Assembly: GCA_947179485.1 (NCBI GenBank)
Contig: OX359250.1
Location: 2,315,661-2,379,660, forward strand
Length of the DNA stretch: 64,000 nucleotides
DNA from: Allacma fusca
Lineage: Eukaryota > Arthropoda > Collembola > Symphypleona > Sminthuridae
Reading direction: 5' to 3'
The first letter of the stretch is position 1, and each line of letters starts with the position of its first letter. The notes beneath the pieces are model-generated. The model was not told the DNA's origin. It did not search any database and saw only the letters and a program-made list of their open reading frames with translations. Shown one piece after another: positions 36,331 through 48,426 of this stretch. Made by a program: the position numbers and the translations under genes.

Positions 36331-36815
36331 GACTATAATCCAATCTTTTTTGTTGACGAATGTTTCAAACAGCATGACCTTCACGAGAAGTCTACTCATG
36401 GTCTTTGATGAAGGGAAGTTTCGGCCACAAACCTTTTCCGTAGTACATGGCACATAGCACTCAATAAAAGCAAGTAGGAACTGTTTTACATGTGGAAGCT
36501 TCGGGAATAGTGTGATTTTAAGAAAATGATTACATGAGCTAATGCAGTATCTGAAAATAGTTCGCTTAAGCTAGGCCCCACAAATATATCGTCATTATTC
36601 GAAATTCCAGAAAGCCTCAGACTCGTAATTAGAAGATCTAGGCATTTCAGCAACCCAGACAGCGCAAACAGTCAGGACGCTAGCAAAAGCAGCAACGAAA
36701 GTAATAGGGAAAGCATTAAACGGAAAAAGAGAGCACAACCGAGTGACTGGAGGAATGTAAAAAACGACAGGAACCCACAATTGTTGCTATCAGTATTGGA
36801 GAAGCTCAACTTTTA

Positions 36816-37300
36816 ATAGCGGGCAACCTTGCAGCAACAGTGTGCTACTCATATGCCTGCAAAGCATGCTTCGGAACTGCTGGTGGCAAGTGGCACAGCG
36901 GGTGGTTGTAGTATTTTGTAGCAGATTGAATGTTTTAGCAAGCAGAGTAAAATTATTATAAATAATTTAAAAACGATTTTATTTATTCCATTATATTGTA
37001 TAATCATATTAATTCAGCTATTCATATTAAAGTAAATTCAAGTAATGATCGAGGATAAAATTATGATCTTCGAACCGGACTAGTGACTCTGGGGTATATT
37101 TTTCCGAAGAAAATTCCGTACCAGCTTTTACTCCCTTTGTGTCCAAACCTACATATAAATACAAAATACGGTTGGAGATGTCGGAGCTGGTAATGGTGCT
37201 GGCGATAATTCGCGCAGGAGTTCTCATCGAAGTTCCGCTTCAAGTATTCGTCGTCAAAAAAGACCAGCTAGAAACTGCAGCTGGCGTTGGATGATAAAGG
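36816..37300. other. Intergenic, no recognised content
   Basis: May include 3' sequence of the LINE fossil; nothing definite. Confidence 0.3.
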
Positions 37301-37935
37301 GGTGGCCCGCGGGTAAAAATCAGACTGGGCATCGGCCCGATCCGCCCGCGCGGGTTATGGACGGGTTAGGCTTAATGCTTTTTTGTGTTGCAAGTTGCGG
37401 TTCGGGCTGGGTTGTTATCGTATTTCAACTGGTGGGTCGGGTCGTACTTTTTCCACATTGTGCGCGTTGCGGGCTGTTTTGGGCTGGATCTAAATATTTG
37501 CGTGGCCCGCAAACCGTTTAAATTTCAATCAACGATGTTTTGGATTTTTCCATTAGACTTATTGCTTCCATTTGTACTTGCTCACATGAATGTGCATTTG
37601 TATTTGTTGGTTGTTTCTATTCATGTTTCATCGTTTTCTCGCTAAAATGGTGTGATTTGTAGAATTTGATTTTTGAATTGAATTATTATCTTATTATTAA
37701 AATATCCTACATTTGATGTCTTAAATATTACTTTATGGTTTTGCTGAACCTTGACGTACTTCTGTAGTAACTTTCCCTCTGTAGCTACTCGTATTGTTAC
37801 AAGTTGTACTACAAATAATAAAACTCGATGTTATTCGATCTTCCAGGTGAACGGCCAGTAATCATTTGCATCAAAAATGATATAAAACACTTGCGGGCCC
37901 TCGCGGGGGTCCGCAAGCTGGGAGCCGTGTTTTTC
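37301..37935. mobile_element. GGCCCGCGGG-repeat relic
   Basis: 37301-37515 is unusually GC-rich, with GGGTGGCCCGCGGG, GGCCCGATCCGCCCGCGCGG and GGGTTGGGCGG-like words. 37888-37925 has GCGGGCCCTCGCGGGGGTCC. It resembles the two repeat flanks of a hAT-like element, but the terminal repeat and TSD were not found. Confidence 0.45.
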
Positions 37936-38114
37936 TGCATTCCAAGTCATATCAGGGATTGTCGTGATAATTATTTCGAGTCTTTACTGCCTCTGTAATT
38001 TCCCGATTTAGTGTATCTACGCACGGGTTTTTCTGAAACAGAATTTAAAAGAACTAACTAATTTTGCGTAATACTAGGCAGAACCACTTCTCCAACGAAT
38101 AAGATGCTTGGGTA

Positions 38115-38929
38115 CAGACCTGGCCTCAAGTTCGGTTCAACTAGCGATTCGCACTTGAACTTGACATGAACTTGATTGTTTTATGAAATTTGAGACCCGA
38201 ACACGAACATGACTTTTTTAATGGAAGGTACGAACCGGAGTAATCAAGTTCACACAATCAAATTAATTTCGAGGAACTTGACCATGAATAAAACTTGACC
38301 ATGAATTTCAACATAAACCATGACCATGAACTTGACCAAGAACTTGACCATGAAAATGAATGTCAAGTTATAACATTGTATATATATTTGTGAATAGAAT
38401 GGCTAGACAATTATCTGAGATTTTATTTTGGCTTATTTGCTACAATACAAAATTTAGAATATGTAATGAATGATAAAAATAAGCGTTTGCAACTGTATGT
38501 TTTTGTAGAATCCCAAAATGTGAAATGTTTGATTCTTCCACCATTTTTTCTGGATACTTGATTGGGTTTGACTTCCAGTATCAGCATCTTTTTCGCAATG
38601 TTGAGATTCTTTAGTTGTACTCATTTTCCAGTTGTTTTTTAAAAATAATATGATTATTCTAAGCAAAGATTAAGCAAAAATTAAACAAAGAAAAAACACC
38701 ATGGAAGCTATTGCTTGGAACTTGACCAAGAAAAGTCAAGCTCATGTTCATGGTTTTGCAGTTATTTGATCCGAACTTGATCATGGTATTGATGTCAAGT
38801 CTGGATGAAGACATGACCGTGAACTTGATTCGAGCCTTAAAATCAAGTTCAAATTTCATGTTGACCCGAACTTGACTTGAACTTGACCCGAACTTGTCAA
38901 GTTTTACTTGAACTTGAATGTCAGGTCTG
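38115..38929. mobile_element. hAT-like element, TTGAACTTGACC repeats
   Basis: It is 815 bp. The inverted ends are CAGACCTGRC and the exact TSD is CTTGGGTA (38107-38114 and 38930-38937). ACTTGAACTTGACATGAAC and GAACTTGACC units recur across both flanks, mainly on one strand. The core is AT-rich with no recognised frame. Confidence 0.9.
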
Positions 38930-38937
38930 CTTGGGTA

Positions 38938-39365
38938 ACAATTTTTTTACTAGAGTTACGGATATGTGATCCCCTGTGTTTCCTCATCAAGACATTATTC
39001 ATTACGTATAGTAAAAGTCTGTGCTTAAGTGTATCAGTAACGGATCTGCTTGCCATCTCAACAATCTAATTTGCAAAATGATGAAACGAATGAAAATTCA
39101 AATACCTAACCGTGTACCTAACTTTGTATCAGCAGCATCAACAGTTGCAAATATGTCATGTGTATATAGCGTACCCAGAAGTGCATAAAACTGTTGTCTT
39201 GAAGGACCTTATTTTCAATATTTTGAAGATAGATATCACCATTCGTACCTTAAATTGGACTTCTTATGGGCTAACCATAATTTGTCTAAAGACTTTTCTA
39301 GAAGTGTTTCGAAATATTCAATAGTTAATTTGGTCCTCCTTTCTTGTTTTCGTGTATTACCGGAT
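38938..39365. other. Intergenic, no recognised content
   Basis: Could be 3' sequence of the Penelope-like fragment; unproven. Confidence 0.3.
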
Positions 39366-39570
39366 CTTAACCGTTCTAACTACTTTTCTCGCCTCCTCCA
39401 TTGGCACATTAGTAAATAATGATTCAAAATTGAAAGTCACCATATTTTCCACATTTGGAATTAAAAGATTATTTAATTAACTTACAAATCCACAGGAGTT
39501 TTTGACGGCAGTTGAAACCTTTCTACTGTAGTAGGAAATTAATTTAAATAGTTGAGCACAACAAATCAGT
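39366..39570 (-). pseudogene. Penelope-like element reverse transcriptase fragment
   Basis: On the minus strand, STAVKNSCGFVS (about 39490-39525) and, in another frame, FNFESLFTNVPMEEARKVV (about 39380-39440) match the SxVKNSxDFV and D/N-x-x-SLFTNVPxxEA blocks of Penelope-like reverse transcriptases. Only about 70 residues remain and the frame is broken, so it is a short fossil. Confidence 0.6.
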
Positions 39571-39744
39571 GAGTCGGGATAATCGGCTTCCAAGCGTCAC
39601 TGACTGAGCATTATTAATGTTCATCAATGGCTGAATACAGGCATTCCAGAACGTCCGAAAAAGTGGGGGGAAAACATTTAAAATTAGGTTTAGTTACTTT
39701 GCTAGTGGCCACATACAAACGTATGTACGGATATGTACATGTAA

Positions 39745-39955
39745 GGTAGCACGTTATTTTTGGTTAGATAGCTCATGAATGCAAAATATAGATCTTCGGA
39801 TTATTAAAGATTTTTTTTGTTACAAAAGAACAGACTTTCATAAAAGAAACTTTTTCTTATACACACTAAATACTCGCAAAGTTTCATGAATTTCAAATAG
39901 AGGTATTAAAGAATCTTTGCACTGATTGCGAACTAGTTACGGGAATAGTTCAATC
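39745..39955. repeat. Dispersed repeat, second copy of 2760-3012
   Basis: See the shared blocks given for 2760-3012. It lies just upstream (minus sense) of the Penelope-like fragment and may belong to that element. Confidence 0.5.
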
Positions 39956-40470
39956 TGTTCTTTGATTTTTTGTCTGGTCTGGTCCAAGCATAGGACCATT
40001 CCTCAAGATCTGTTCCACAATTTTGGTCCAAAGAGCATTCTCCGGCAGATTTACTGGTTTAGAAGTGCACCTTTTCCATCCGTTGGAACAGACCAATTGG
40101 ATCACATTTTGTGATGGTAAATTCTTTGAAGTAAATGTTTCATAAAACAACTAAATTTAATGGTATGTATTAATATCCTGAAATAAACTCCTTTGGTTGA
40201 CGTTTTAATACTCTGTTGTATTCTTTTCAATAATACCAGCATGCAAAAACCTATCGAGTCTATAATTTGCTCCGACAAAACTGACCGTTATGCTCCTAAT
40301 ATAGAAATGGTATTAACACTCACATTAATCAATAAATCTGTCCGACACTTTCGAACAGATTTATTGGTCTGGCATGAATTTGAAGCAAAGTTCAAAGCAA
40401 AAGTTTCAATTTGTTCAAACTTCTGGTCCAGGTCAAAATATTGGCCTGGATCAATCTGGTAAGGGGAGGT
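39956..40470. repeat. GGTCTGGTCCA-type repeat patch
   Basis: GTCTGGTCTGGTCC (about 39975), TTTGGTCCAAAG (40022), TCTGGTCCAGGTC (40424) and TTGGCCTGGATCAATCTGG suggest another subterminal-repeat element, with no ends resolved. Confidence 0.35.
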
Positions 40471-43020
40471 GAAAATGTTCGGCAAAGATAGTGGGAAATA
40501 TTCCAAATTTAACAAGGTCCTCTAATTTCATAATGGGCCGCGTTGCGTTGAATTCCTAAGTCACTATTTAAAATGATCACCCAATCACACAATTTCAGCC
40601 CTGAAAGTTTATTGCAATACTGGCATAAAATCATTTGTATAAGTTCAAAATCATTATCAAGGATGAAAAGGGTCGCTTTAAAAAATCTATTTCGGACTGC
40701 AGAGTCATGACCCACTACTTTCACTACTCAATTTTGGTAGTTACCTAGATACACAAATATGCACATTCCAGGATGAAAAATATATTTTGTGCTCTGTAAA
40801 CATTTTTGCTTAGAAGAAATATATTGTTTAAAGTTTTTTAAATTTTAAAACAACTACTAGCAATATGTGGAGAATTTTGTTTAAATTGAAGTTTTATAGC
40901 AATTTAGATAGTAAAAAGTCAGGAAAAGGTTAATTTGATTCTTGAAAATTGGGGGGTGGACAGTAGTATAGCCTGTCCCTCCCTTACGTTTTTTGGGAGG
41001 GACAATATCCCCCGTGTCCCCCCTTATTCCGGGGTGTCTGGCTGATTAGACTGTTGAATTGTCACTCCTTCTTTCAACTTTCTAAGAAATGGTACAGGTT
41101 CTCTTAAGATGAATTTCGTATCACCCCAGTCTATTCGGTGGATTTTGTCGTATGAACATGGTTAGCTACAAACAGTATTATTATAGTACAGTTACAGTTC
41201 AATAGCCCTGAACAGGTTCTTTTACGATAAATTTGGAATCTGCCCATTTATTCGGATGGTTCCATTCCGTCTTATCTTTATTATGTAAATAACCATGTTA
41301 TTTAAATGATTTCAGCATATTTTTTGTGATCGTTCTTTTCTACACAAGTTCTGTGTTCATTGGTCCTAGCTGCCAGATGTTTTCGTGTTTCTCCAACCTA
41401 ATTTACAGGAACCAAACTTAATTTTATAAATTCATCATATGTTAAGTTCTTCATGATCTCTGACTATATTTAATTGATTTGATGCCAGGCGTAAAGGTTG
41501 GTTTCCAATTGAAAGTACGGCGAAGGAAAATTGCAATATTATTAGGTTAGAGTACCTGTTTTCTTCTGTAATTTCAGGTCGTATGTATTGAATTTTTAGA
41601 ATTGAAATGATTGGCTTAATTGTTACCCTCATGCGAGGAAATACTGATGACCTGTCACCTGTACAGGCCCACTTGGAGAGAAATGAACTTGTAATGATGC
41701 GAAAACTCTTAAGCTCCATTTCTCGACAATTTTATGCAGTCAATGGTAAACTTTTACACAAGAAATTTCGATTCGTTTAAGGTCTTGCATTAAATTCCTT
41801 TATTTTAGAAAAATCAGCGACATTTCTTCTTACAAATACAGCTGGAACCTTTTATGTGTATTTAGAACATTTAGCTGATATCATAAACTGTGGTTAGGTA
41901 GTACTACGAAACAACTCAATGCATTCGTTTAAGCTAAAACACCCAATTTGACATATTGATGTTTATTACATTCACGACTAACCGATTTTGGACTTAATAT
42001 ATATTTTAATCTTAAACAATTGTTTTTGGGCAGCTTTTCAGCTATATTAAGTTCAGCTCTCGTTAATTATTAAAACAAAACAAATCGCAACTCTGCGACG
42101 TAAGCAACTGTGAACAAGAACAATTTCCAACTAGTGGTTTACATGGACCGAAACCTAGATAGTTAAAATGACTACTGTGAAATCAAGATTATAAGTAGAA
42201 AAGATTTTCATATTTGTGATACAAGTATTCGGAGAAGTGATGCAATTTGACTACGCAAGGTTTCAATGTAATCGGTCGTTATAAACGGGGAAATATTAAT
42301 GTTCCAGCAGAATATCTGTAAATTCTAAGTGTTAGCAAATCTGCCAATAAATTGGGAGGATATTTATTTCATCAGTACATCATCGTTCAGCATATTATCT
42401 TGAATGCAAACAAATATCCGATAACTCCCCCTGCTGCAAAATATGCAATATTGCTGATGCACTTACTTGACTTAAAACTAGCAAGCATTGCACGTCAGGT
42501 GTAGAACTCGCGGAATTTCAAAGTTCCACTAAATTGTTTGTCTCACATCCCAAATGCCGCATAATTTCATGTGTTTCATTGCTTTTTTGCAAAAACTTCA
42601 TTTTAACTCCAAAATAAAAAATAAAACTAATACATGTAAATATATTTTAAAAAATACATGTAAGTATATTTGGTGGGCGGTATTGTTGACAGCCACTTTA
42701 CCCGTCAACACATTTTACCTTCTTACAATTAGACTTACCTGTTTTCAACAGCTCACTCGACCACTTGTTCTCTTTCTAGGGGTGAAATTAAGTACCCTAT
42801 TGTTATCGTTTTAATGACAGTTTGTCTACGTGTCTGCTGGCGATAACTACCGAACCAATGTCACCGCAGAATTCATACTTTTTCCAGTAACTAATATATT
42901 GGTTTTGGAGAAGAAGTTTGACCTCCGGAAACTAAAATGCATCACATTTAATTACATGCTAATACATACGCCTCAGACAGATACGCTGTCCTAGGTACAA
43001 AGGTCCCCGTCAGAGATGCG
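40471..43020. other. Intergenic, no recognised content
   Basis: A GGGAGGGACA/TGTCCCTCCC inverted patch at 40970-41035 is the only structure seen. Confidence 0.35.
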
Positions 43021-43029
43021 CCAGCTACG

Positions 43030-44390
43030 TTATTTTTGCCTAACAATAACGCCTATATTTGAAGCAGCTAACGACGTAACCGTAACGGGACAAGGGTGTA
43101 CAACACATGTATCGGGATAACGGTAGCGTTCCACCGTGTGTAAGCAGAAAACGATATTGTAGCGTAACGCAATGCTACCATATACATGAATGTATACGTG
43201 TACATACATATTTTTCATTACCCATTGGCAACTATTATTGGCTTTCTTTGGAGTAATTGTACACATAAATAGACGTGGGATATATTAAAAACTTGAGTAG
43301 GATGTGGTCAGCCAGTGTCCGTATTGACAAACCAGAGCATCATTTATGTATGTACATTAATGAAAACATGGAAAATTTGTATACGAAATTCTATTGATTG
43401 GACCTTGTTTTGTTAGCAACACTCAATCCACACGCTTTTGCTCACAAAGAAACAATGTGTGATCGGCTTACGAATTAAATTTTGGTTCAAACAATTTTTA
43501 CTAGATAAGAATGAATAATAGAGAATACTGCCGCTAGTAATATTGGATATATATAAATATGTATATATCGTATACAATCATAATTGTATCAGAATTATAA
43601 TAATTATAGTAAGTATGAGCTATACCTTTGTTATAATTCATAAAAGTGTAAATTATGGCATCACAACAACACTCCTTTAAGTTATAAATGTGTGCAAGTG
43701 TGTAGAAATCAATTTAATAGTATTTTATTTTTCCAATTTCGTTTGATACTTTCAAAATTTAATTTCGCGGCAGTTTGGCACATGAAACTGAAATATTGCC
43801 ATTTCTTGACAATTCCAGCATATGCGGGGGTCTGGTGACATTAGTTTGAAATTTTAGTTTATAACGAGTCGCATCTTAATAACGATAACGGAAACTCACG
43901 GCTATTTTGTATTTTTTAATGGTAACGGAAACTAACGCTGATTTATTTAGTTTTTTTTGTAGTAACGGTACGGTAACACCGATACTTTCATACAGGATTT
44001 AGTAGTATAATGCTAATTAACGCCATTTTTAAAATCTATATCAGTAGTGTAATGAAAAATTAAAAAGAAGCCGGGATGTGAAGCTTGCGCTATCTATAAA
44101 TTGCATTTGCTGCTTACAATAAATTGTCTTTCATATCAACCGGCATGGTTGCACGTAATTGCATATGCGTCAATATAATACCAACAGTGCAAAAGGATGC
44201 CTATGTTTGTTTGTACGTACATAAACGAGTTCAACCACAAACGTTTTAATGCGGAACGGTGAGCACAAGCGTTTTACTGAATAATATTCAACGCTCACTG
44301 GTATATTTACAAGCATTTTAGGACGTTTTTAGGGGAACGTTACCAGCTTAAGCCGTTACATCACATAGTGTCATTTCAACCGTAGTTACT
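43030..44390. repeat. AACGGTAACG-type relic region
   Basis: AACGTAACCGTAACGGG (43075), GATAACGGTAGCG (43115), AACGATAACGGAAACTCACG (43880), GTAACGGTACGGTAAC (43965) and GAACGTTACC (44335) look like the flanks of a worn TAACG-type element. No ends were fixed. Confidence 0.35.
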
Positions 44391-44597
44391 TATGTGGAGT
44401 AACTAAGGTCGACTAAACTAAATACTTAAATTATTAAATAAATTTAAATTTAAATGCTGGAAACAGATGATTTTTTAAATAGGTAGGTTAAGGTAGTCTC
44501 ACTTTCCCCAAATTTTGCATCCTATTTTCTATTACTCATTCTTCACTTACACCCACAAACACCTGGTAAAATAAATTAGTTCAATACCTGTGTTAAC

Positions 44598-45402
44598 TAG
44601 ACATGTTCATACCGTTCTTGTTTAAAATACCGTAATTACCGTTACCGTAAAGTGGAAAAACTCCGGTAATATTTTTAAGGTACGGTATCGTAAATTAATC
44701 CGATTATGGTAAAAACACGAATATAAGTCGATTTTTATGGTATGTGTGTAAAGATATGAAGTAAAAAATCCAACATAAGTTATTCAACAATCAGTTTAGC
44801 GTCTTTGATGTCAATTAATGTGAGAGTATTAAATGTGCAGAAATTCCTTATAAAATAAGCTAGTTTGAAAAAAAAAATTCCTTTTTTACATTCGTATGAA
44901 AAATATGAAAATCATAAAATATAGAAAACGATACTGAATTCTTCGATCTATCTTCTAGTCATTTTTCCTAAACTAAATCTTTACCGAATTCGGTCGTACT
45001 TATATTAATTTAGGAAGTGACTTCCCATCTCTTTCTCATAACAGGTGCAGTGCCATCATGCCGTCAGACCAACTCAAAAAATGACTCCAAACAATTGAAT
45101 TACTACACGCACGACTTTGTTTAGATTCTAAATAATCAGTTCGATTAAGTTTTTTTCCATATTGACACTACACACAATCTTTATTGTCGAACGAATTCCT
45201 TTCATTTTTGAGTTTAACTCTTTTTAATGAAAATTCGAGTATGTAACACCACAATTTTATGAGCCTTCCGCTGGATTGACGATATCGTATGGAGTTACGA
45301 TATCGCTTCAAAAAACCGATAATTATCGTACCTAAACCGTACATAAAATTTTTACGGTAATTACGGTATTACCGTACTACGATAAGGTAGTTGACATGTC
45401 TA
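44598..45402. mobile_element. hAT-like element, ACGGTAATTACGG repeats
   Basis: It is 805 bp. The inverted ends are TAGACATG, followed by TTCATACCG / GTAGTTGA, and the exact TSD is GTGTTAAC (44590-44597 and 45403-45410). ACCGTAATTACCGTTACCG on the left faces TTACGGTATTACCGTACTAC on the right; the unit is itself near-palindromic. Confidence 0.88.
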
Positions 45403-45410
45403 GTGTTAAC

Positions 45411-46261
45411 TGAATATGAATAATTAAGTGAATGTTATATTTGAAGGCGTGCTGAAGGATACGGTTGTAGTATTGTCAAGGTCACGCCCCAATTTTCTGC
45501 AGGTAGGAAGTTGAAAATCTCCATGTTAAATCCCAGTTATTTCCATTTTTAATTTTGGAGTCAAAATGGAGGTTTTGCAAGTTTAAAACAAAGTGATTGT
45601 AGAGTTTGCAGAAAGAAGACATAATGGCCGGGGGTGGTTGGGGTGCGAGCAAAACAATTTTGGTACAATTTTGAAATTTCGATTACTACATTCTACACGT
45701 AATGTACAATGCTTCTACTTTGTAAAACTGACGATTATTGCTGCTGAAGGCAGCCATTGCATTGCTGATTTAGGTATATTTTGTTTAGGAGATCTCAATC
45801 GTAATTACTGTGAGAGAACTTGACGTTGTGCTAAAAATGTTAGAGAAGCACGTTAGTAATGTAACTGTTGAAAAATCTTCACATTCTCCACCACAACGAC
45901 GGAGAGATAATTAAACATAATCTATACTTCAAAGAAGCTGAAGAATCGAAACTGAAGAAAGAGAACTATTGGCGGCAGTGATAGGCTCATTTGATACTGG
46001 AGGGTCATAAAATTGCTTACACTTGCAACAAAAATTTTACAGAAAATACACTTGCTTTTCATTCAGTTTCTGCTGATAAATTACTCATTGTATTGAATTT
46101 TTAATATTCAACTCTACATTGAACAATAATCTGGTTGAAGTTGGGATATTTGTAAGAAGTTAAAACATTCTGCTTCTAGGTCAGTATTTGCGGGAACATT
46201 AAATTCAACCCGTTGAAAATACGGTGCAGTATATACAATCGCCTACATTCGATACGCTACA
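45411..46261. other. Intergenic, unassigned
   Basis: 45593-45823 encodes MIVEFAERRHNGRGWLGCEQ... with protein-like composition but no recognisable domain. Confidence 0.3.
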
Positions 46262-46263
46262 TA

Positions 46264-47349
46264 CAGGGTGCCTTAAAACATTGTGTTCCATCCAGCCCTA
46301 CATATTCAATTTATATATGAATATATTTAATTTCACCGTCTTTAAAAAATTCTTTTCCAGAACTTCCAAAATTGGTTCCAATCCCCTAGCTCGAAACCTT
46401 TAGATATAAATTTCAAGAAAATAAGTGGAGCAAAGTCAGGATTGATTAGAAATGGAATTTTGAAAGTAATGTTACACTCAAATTATATTATTTGACAAAA
46501 TAAAAGTGTAGAACATTAAAAGGGCATTCAAACAAGTATAACAAGATCCCCAATTTGAATATTCTAGACCAAGGACACAAAATAGTGAAGAATGGTTCAT
46601 AAACCGAAATTTAAAAACAAATTTAAATCGTGCTGTTTATTTCAATCGAAAATATTTGGACACCTCTTGACCTCATTAGACGTCAGCGAGTCTGCTGCCA
46701 TGAGGTATAACGTTGCATTCTTACCTTCTCTATTGCAGGACGAATATGATCAACATTTCTTTCCTTGTCTTCATACTGGTTCACCTAATTGTAAGTGCAA
46801 CAAGTTCTGAATTGAGCACAAACAGTTAACATTATGCTGAACAATTTTTTTTCAATTGCGTGAATTAATTGAACAAAATGCAAATTTATTGCACGGATTT
46901 TCCTTCCGAAAAATCTTTTTTAACAAAACCTAATTTCATGAACGATGTCTTGTTCAACGCAGTGATCATCAAATCTGTGACCATCCCAATTCAGCAGCAG
47001 TGTAATTTTTTGACGAATTCCTGTTCACGGCTTGTCATTCTGAGGTAAGTAAATGGATAAGAAAAAATAGCCAGAGAAGAAGCATTGATCCCACTCGTGC
47101 TGCGTTAAGAAAGGTAGGAATGCAACGTATTGCCTGTCTATTGTCCTGTGAGAAGTGAGGGCAGAAGGATATTGCTCCCTATTAGGTTGTTGGTGTCACA
47201 TCACTTACTTTTAACGAGGTCATGGTTGAATTCATGAAATAACTTTTACCATGGCCCTATACTGTAATCCGTAAATTAGATGGGCAACCCTCGTGATACG
47301 CGAAGCTCTAAAACGTTTTACCCTGGATGGACCAGGGTGCTCCACCCTG
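46264..47349. mobile_element. Element with CAGGGTG ends and TA flanks
   Basis: It is 1086 bp. The left end CAGGGTGCCTTAAAAC faces CACCCTG on the right, both flanked by TA. The ends share CATCCAG about 25 bp in. An internal frame (46592-46810) contains SLDVSESAAMRYNVAFLPSL with no recognised domain. The family relation to 25527 and 30520 is clear from the left end. Confidence 0.5.
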
Positions 47350-48335
47350 TAAATCCATCATTGCAAGAGGTGGTCTAATTAATCAAATATTGATGCACTG
47401 GCACTACATTGAAGTATTTTTTTAATTTTCCATTTATGAAGCTCATTTAGGAATTTGTGGTTATCTTCCTTGCCTCTTTTCGATCTATGTCGTTATTTGA
47501 ACGCCCTTTAATTTTGTAACAAACAAGTGTCAAATTGAGTAAAATGTCAAGACTTTCATTTCAGTTTTCCAAAAATATCCTGACTTTACTCCACCTCCTT
47601 TAACGCTATATCTAGTCAGGATGTAACTACAATAGCAATTTTAAAAGTCTGGGAGAAAATATGATAGAAAAAGGTGAAATTGAATATTATCTACGGCTGC
47701 CCCTTTATGGAGTAAAGGGAGAGAGAAATGCCTAAAGGACCCAAGATTACATTAACACCTTCTACGTTGCCCCCGAGTCCGAATTACTAACAAATATGGT
47801 TTCCTCCGATTTCCTACAATGAAATACAATGGGATTTTACAACTGAATCAATGGAAGGTTCTAAAAACGTTTGGAAAAGCACACACACGTATGTCTTCAG
47901 GGAACGCAATCTGGTGACTTTCCCTGAGTTTTGGAAATTATACATATAGGGGTTTAAGATTGTTTTCAACAACGTTTTTAACATCGCAGAAAAATTACGT
48001 GATAATCTTTATAAGTGACAAAGAATGAATTATAATTATTAGTTCAAGTTCTTTTAATTGTCTTACAAGATACACTGCCATTACTGTTCATGTAAAAGGA
48101 ATGGAATTATTATGTGGTGGAAATATTCGGTTACATGAAATATGTAACAAGAATGAAAAACGCAAAATTACAAACGCAGTTTGTATTTCTTTACAGCAAT
48201 CATTCAACCAGTACTCGAATCATTACTGTTATATACAACGAGAGTACAAAGAAATTTAAATTAGAAAATTACTACGAAAAATAACAGTAGTATTACATAG
48301 CAAAAACGCTGCTATGAGTAAAGAGATTAACAGAG
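47350..48335. other. Region beyond the possible CARMIL 3' end
   Basis: It may hold the CARMIL 3' UTR (ATTAAA on the minus strand near 48052). No repeat ends seen. Confidence 0.3.
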
Positions 48336-48426
48336 CTAAACATAGTCCACTGTTTCTTTAAAACTCGGAAAACATTCTCCTTCAGGCTTCACCAGTTCTT
48401 TTGATGTTGTCATACTTTTGTCCACG
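48336..48426 (-). CDS. Candidate CARMIL terminal exon 2
   Basis: The acceptor is TTTTATTTTACTTTAG. In one frame it reads VDKSMTTSKELVKPEGECFP and SFKETVDYV, then TAG at 48336-48338. It needs two bases from the previous exon. It could be the true end, an alternative end, or chance. A possible ATTAAA polyadenylation signal lies further on near 48052. Confidence 0.33.

Larger units (their letters stand above)
34950..36815 (+). pseudogene. LINE ORF1 (gag-like) fossil, split by insertions
   Basis: Part one (34950-35280) reads PKEFVIKIMEGAI... and LKRVKLMGVPPFIDNELLKH, the pattern of zinc-knuckle LINE ORF1 proteins (G-[VI]-P-x-[FY]-[IV]-x-[DN]-E). Part two (36336-36815) has CFTCGSFGNSVILRK, a worn CCHC knuckle, and the Lys-rich end KRKKRAQPSDWRNVKNDRNP. 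Between them lies the ACTCAGTCCC-type repeat region with a hAT-like element inside. Frames are broken in several places. No reverse transcriptase was found nearby. Confidence 0.5.
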
